Part shown: piece after piece, positions 15,403 through 16,222 of the stretch | How the letters are laid out: the number at the start of each line of letters is the position of its first letter | Position numbering within the stretch: position 1 is the stretch's first letter | From: CAVZXS01 sp963779325 | Lineage (GTDB): Bacteria; Bacteroidota; Bacteroidia; Chitinophagales; Chitinophagaceae | Assembly: GCA_963779325.1 (NCBI GenBank) | Contig: CAVZXS010000016.1 | Location: 1 to 16,222, forward strand | DNA length: 16,222 bases | Direction: 5' to 3' | Made by a program: the position numbers and the translations under genes | The notes under the pieces: model-generated | Databases searched by the model: none | What the model was told of the DNA's origin: nothing | The model's input: the letters and a program-made list of their open reading frames with translations, nothing else

Positions 15403-16222
15403 TTACTGTTTAGTTAAAGTATACTTGCCGGTTTGGAAGTTTACTGCTATTTTATATGTGCCGGCACCGGGCGATGCGAATGCAGGGTCTGCATCCTTTT
15501 TTTCCAATTCACCGCTCAGCGCAGAAGCAGGAGCCAGGGCATGGTATTGTGTACTCCAATCTCCCTGCTTTTGTATTAATTTATAATTACCGGTAGCATT
15601 GAATGATACAATCAATTCATAATGCAACACATCAATTTTTGTAAATTTTTGAGAAACATCATACGGATTTGGAAGAGGGTTACTCCAGTTAGATGCAAAC
15701 GCATCACCGGTTACCCATAAATTGCCGTCATTATAGTTGTTCACTAATAATCCAGGAGGTTCAACTGCAAAATCAAGGTAAGGTGTAATTTTTATTTTAA
15801 TTATATTGGAATAAAGAGCAGCAGCTGCGTTTGCTAAAGAAGATTTGATTCTTATCTCCATATTATAGGCTACCCCGGCTTTCAGCTCCATTTTTGACAA
15901 AAAGCCGTTTAACTCTTTCACTGTTAGTGTTACACTTAAATCTTTGGCAATAGCCCTCTCCTGAAGATTACTGCTGGTAAAATTTTTACCGGCTGTATCA
16001 AACTGCAATGTGTAAGTAACATCCTGTGAACTGATACCCGTGGTAAATTTGTAACCGGGATTCGTCCAGTCAAATTTTATTGCCTGCTTATCTTTATCGG
16101 CAATACTTAACACCATTGCAGAAGTAGAAGATGCGGTAAGCACAGGTGGTGTGCTCTCTTCAAGAAATATCTTGTTTTCATCTTTTTCACAAGACAAAAA
16201 AACTGCCGTAATAAAGAAGGAA
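15403..16222 (-). CDS. SusE-like outer-membrane lipoprotein (N-terminus off window)
   Basis: An open minus-strand frame of 272 visible codons whose start lies beyond the right edge. The first visible residues, SFFITAVFLSCEKDENK, are the end of a lipoprotein signal peptide with lipobox FLSC. A start at the internal TTG (16197) would destroy this signal, so I reject it. After the Cys come one SusE-type Ig-like domain (WTNPGYKF, YTLQFDTAGKNF, MEIRIKSSL) and one C-terminal module (LWVTGDAFASNWSNPLPNP ... GTYKIAVNFQTGKYTLTKQ). That module resembles each of the three in the next gene. It is a probable glycan-binding surface lipoprotein of a Sus-type operon, transcribed just before the three-module protein with an 18-bp gap. 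SusC and SusD genes would be expected upstream, to the right. Confidence 0.85.
   Translation of the reverse strand, partial: SFFITAVFLSCEKDENKIFLEESTPPVLTASSTSAMVLSIADKDKQAIKFDWTNPGYKFTTGISSQDVTYTLQFDTAGKNFTSSNLQERAIAKDLSVTLTVKELNGFLSKMELKAGVAYNMEIRIKSSLANAAAALYSNIIKIKITPYLDFAVEPPGLLVNNYNDGNLWVTGDAFASNWSNPLPNPYDVSQKFTKIDVLHYELIVSFNATGNYKLIQKQGDWSTQYHALAPASALSGELEKKDADPAFASPGAGTYKIAVNFQTGKYTLTKQ

Overview
The window looks like chromosomal DNA of a Bacteroidota bacterium, most likely a Chitinophagaceae-type organism. The evidence is SusE/SusF-style starch-binding lipoproteins, RHS proteins with the Bacteroidota form of the core (HDPQIGRF ... IDPLA ... YAYAEN), signal peptides ending in AQ or a lipobox Cys, moderate-to-low GC, and start codons without Shine-Dalgarno sites. 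The family-level guess is inference. Every gene except one insertion sequence lies on the minus strand, so the functional order runs from high to low coordinates.

Right end (13.5-16.2 kb): the end of a glycan-uptake (Sus-type) operon. It holds a SusE-like outer-membrane lipoprotein whose N-terminus is off the right edge. Then comes a 598-residue SusE/SusF-like lipoprotein with two Ig-like domains and three nearly identical tandem carbohydrate-binding-like modules. A strong hairpin terminator closes the operon. SusC/SusD partners would be expected beyond the right edge.

Middle (12.26-13.38 kb): a 1.1 kb IS630-family insertion sequence on the plus strand with perfect inverted ends and TA target sites. 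Its DDE transposase is broken by two single-base shifts, both in homopolymer runs. To its left (11.7-12.26 kb) is a long gene-free stretch with several inverted repeats. It probably contains the promoter and leader of the next operon.

Left two-thirds (1-11.7 kb): a compact minus-strand cluster of exported proteins built around an RHS toxin-like protein. In order: (1) a coiled-coil protein with a C-terminal outer-membrane beta-barrel; (2) a 1131-residue YD/RHS-type protein with an SpvB/Tc-toxin-like N-terminus; (3) a YadA-head-like (AIGY-repeat) surface protein with a C-terminal coiled coil; (4) a 1626-residue RHS protein ending in an AT-rich, unrecognised ~205-residue C-terminal tip; (5) a very AT-rich small membrane protein, cut by the left edge, in the position of an immunity gene. 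Spacings are 50, 13, 139 and 23 bp, consistent with one transcription unit. My inference is a polymorphic toxin/immunity locus with its own envelope-associated accessory proteins. The tip's activity and the role of the barrel protein cannot be read from the sequence.

A family of GC-rich palindromic elements (about 30-38 bp) occurs five times in the window. Two copies are intergenic. Three lie in frame inside coding sequences, where they encode Gly-rich inserts.
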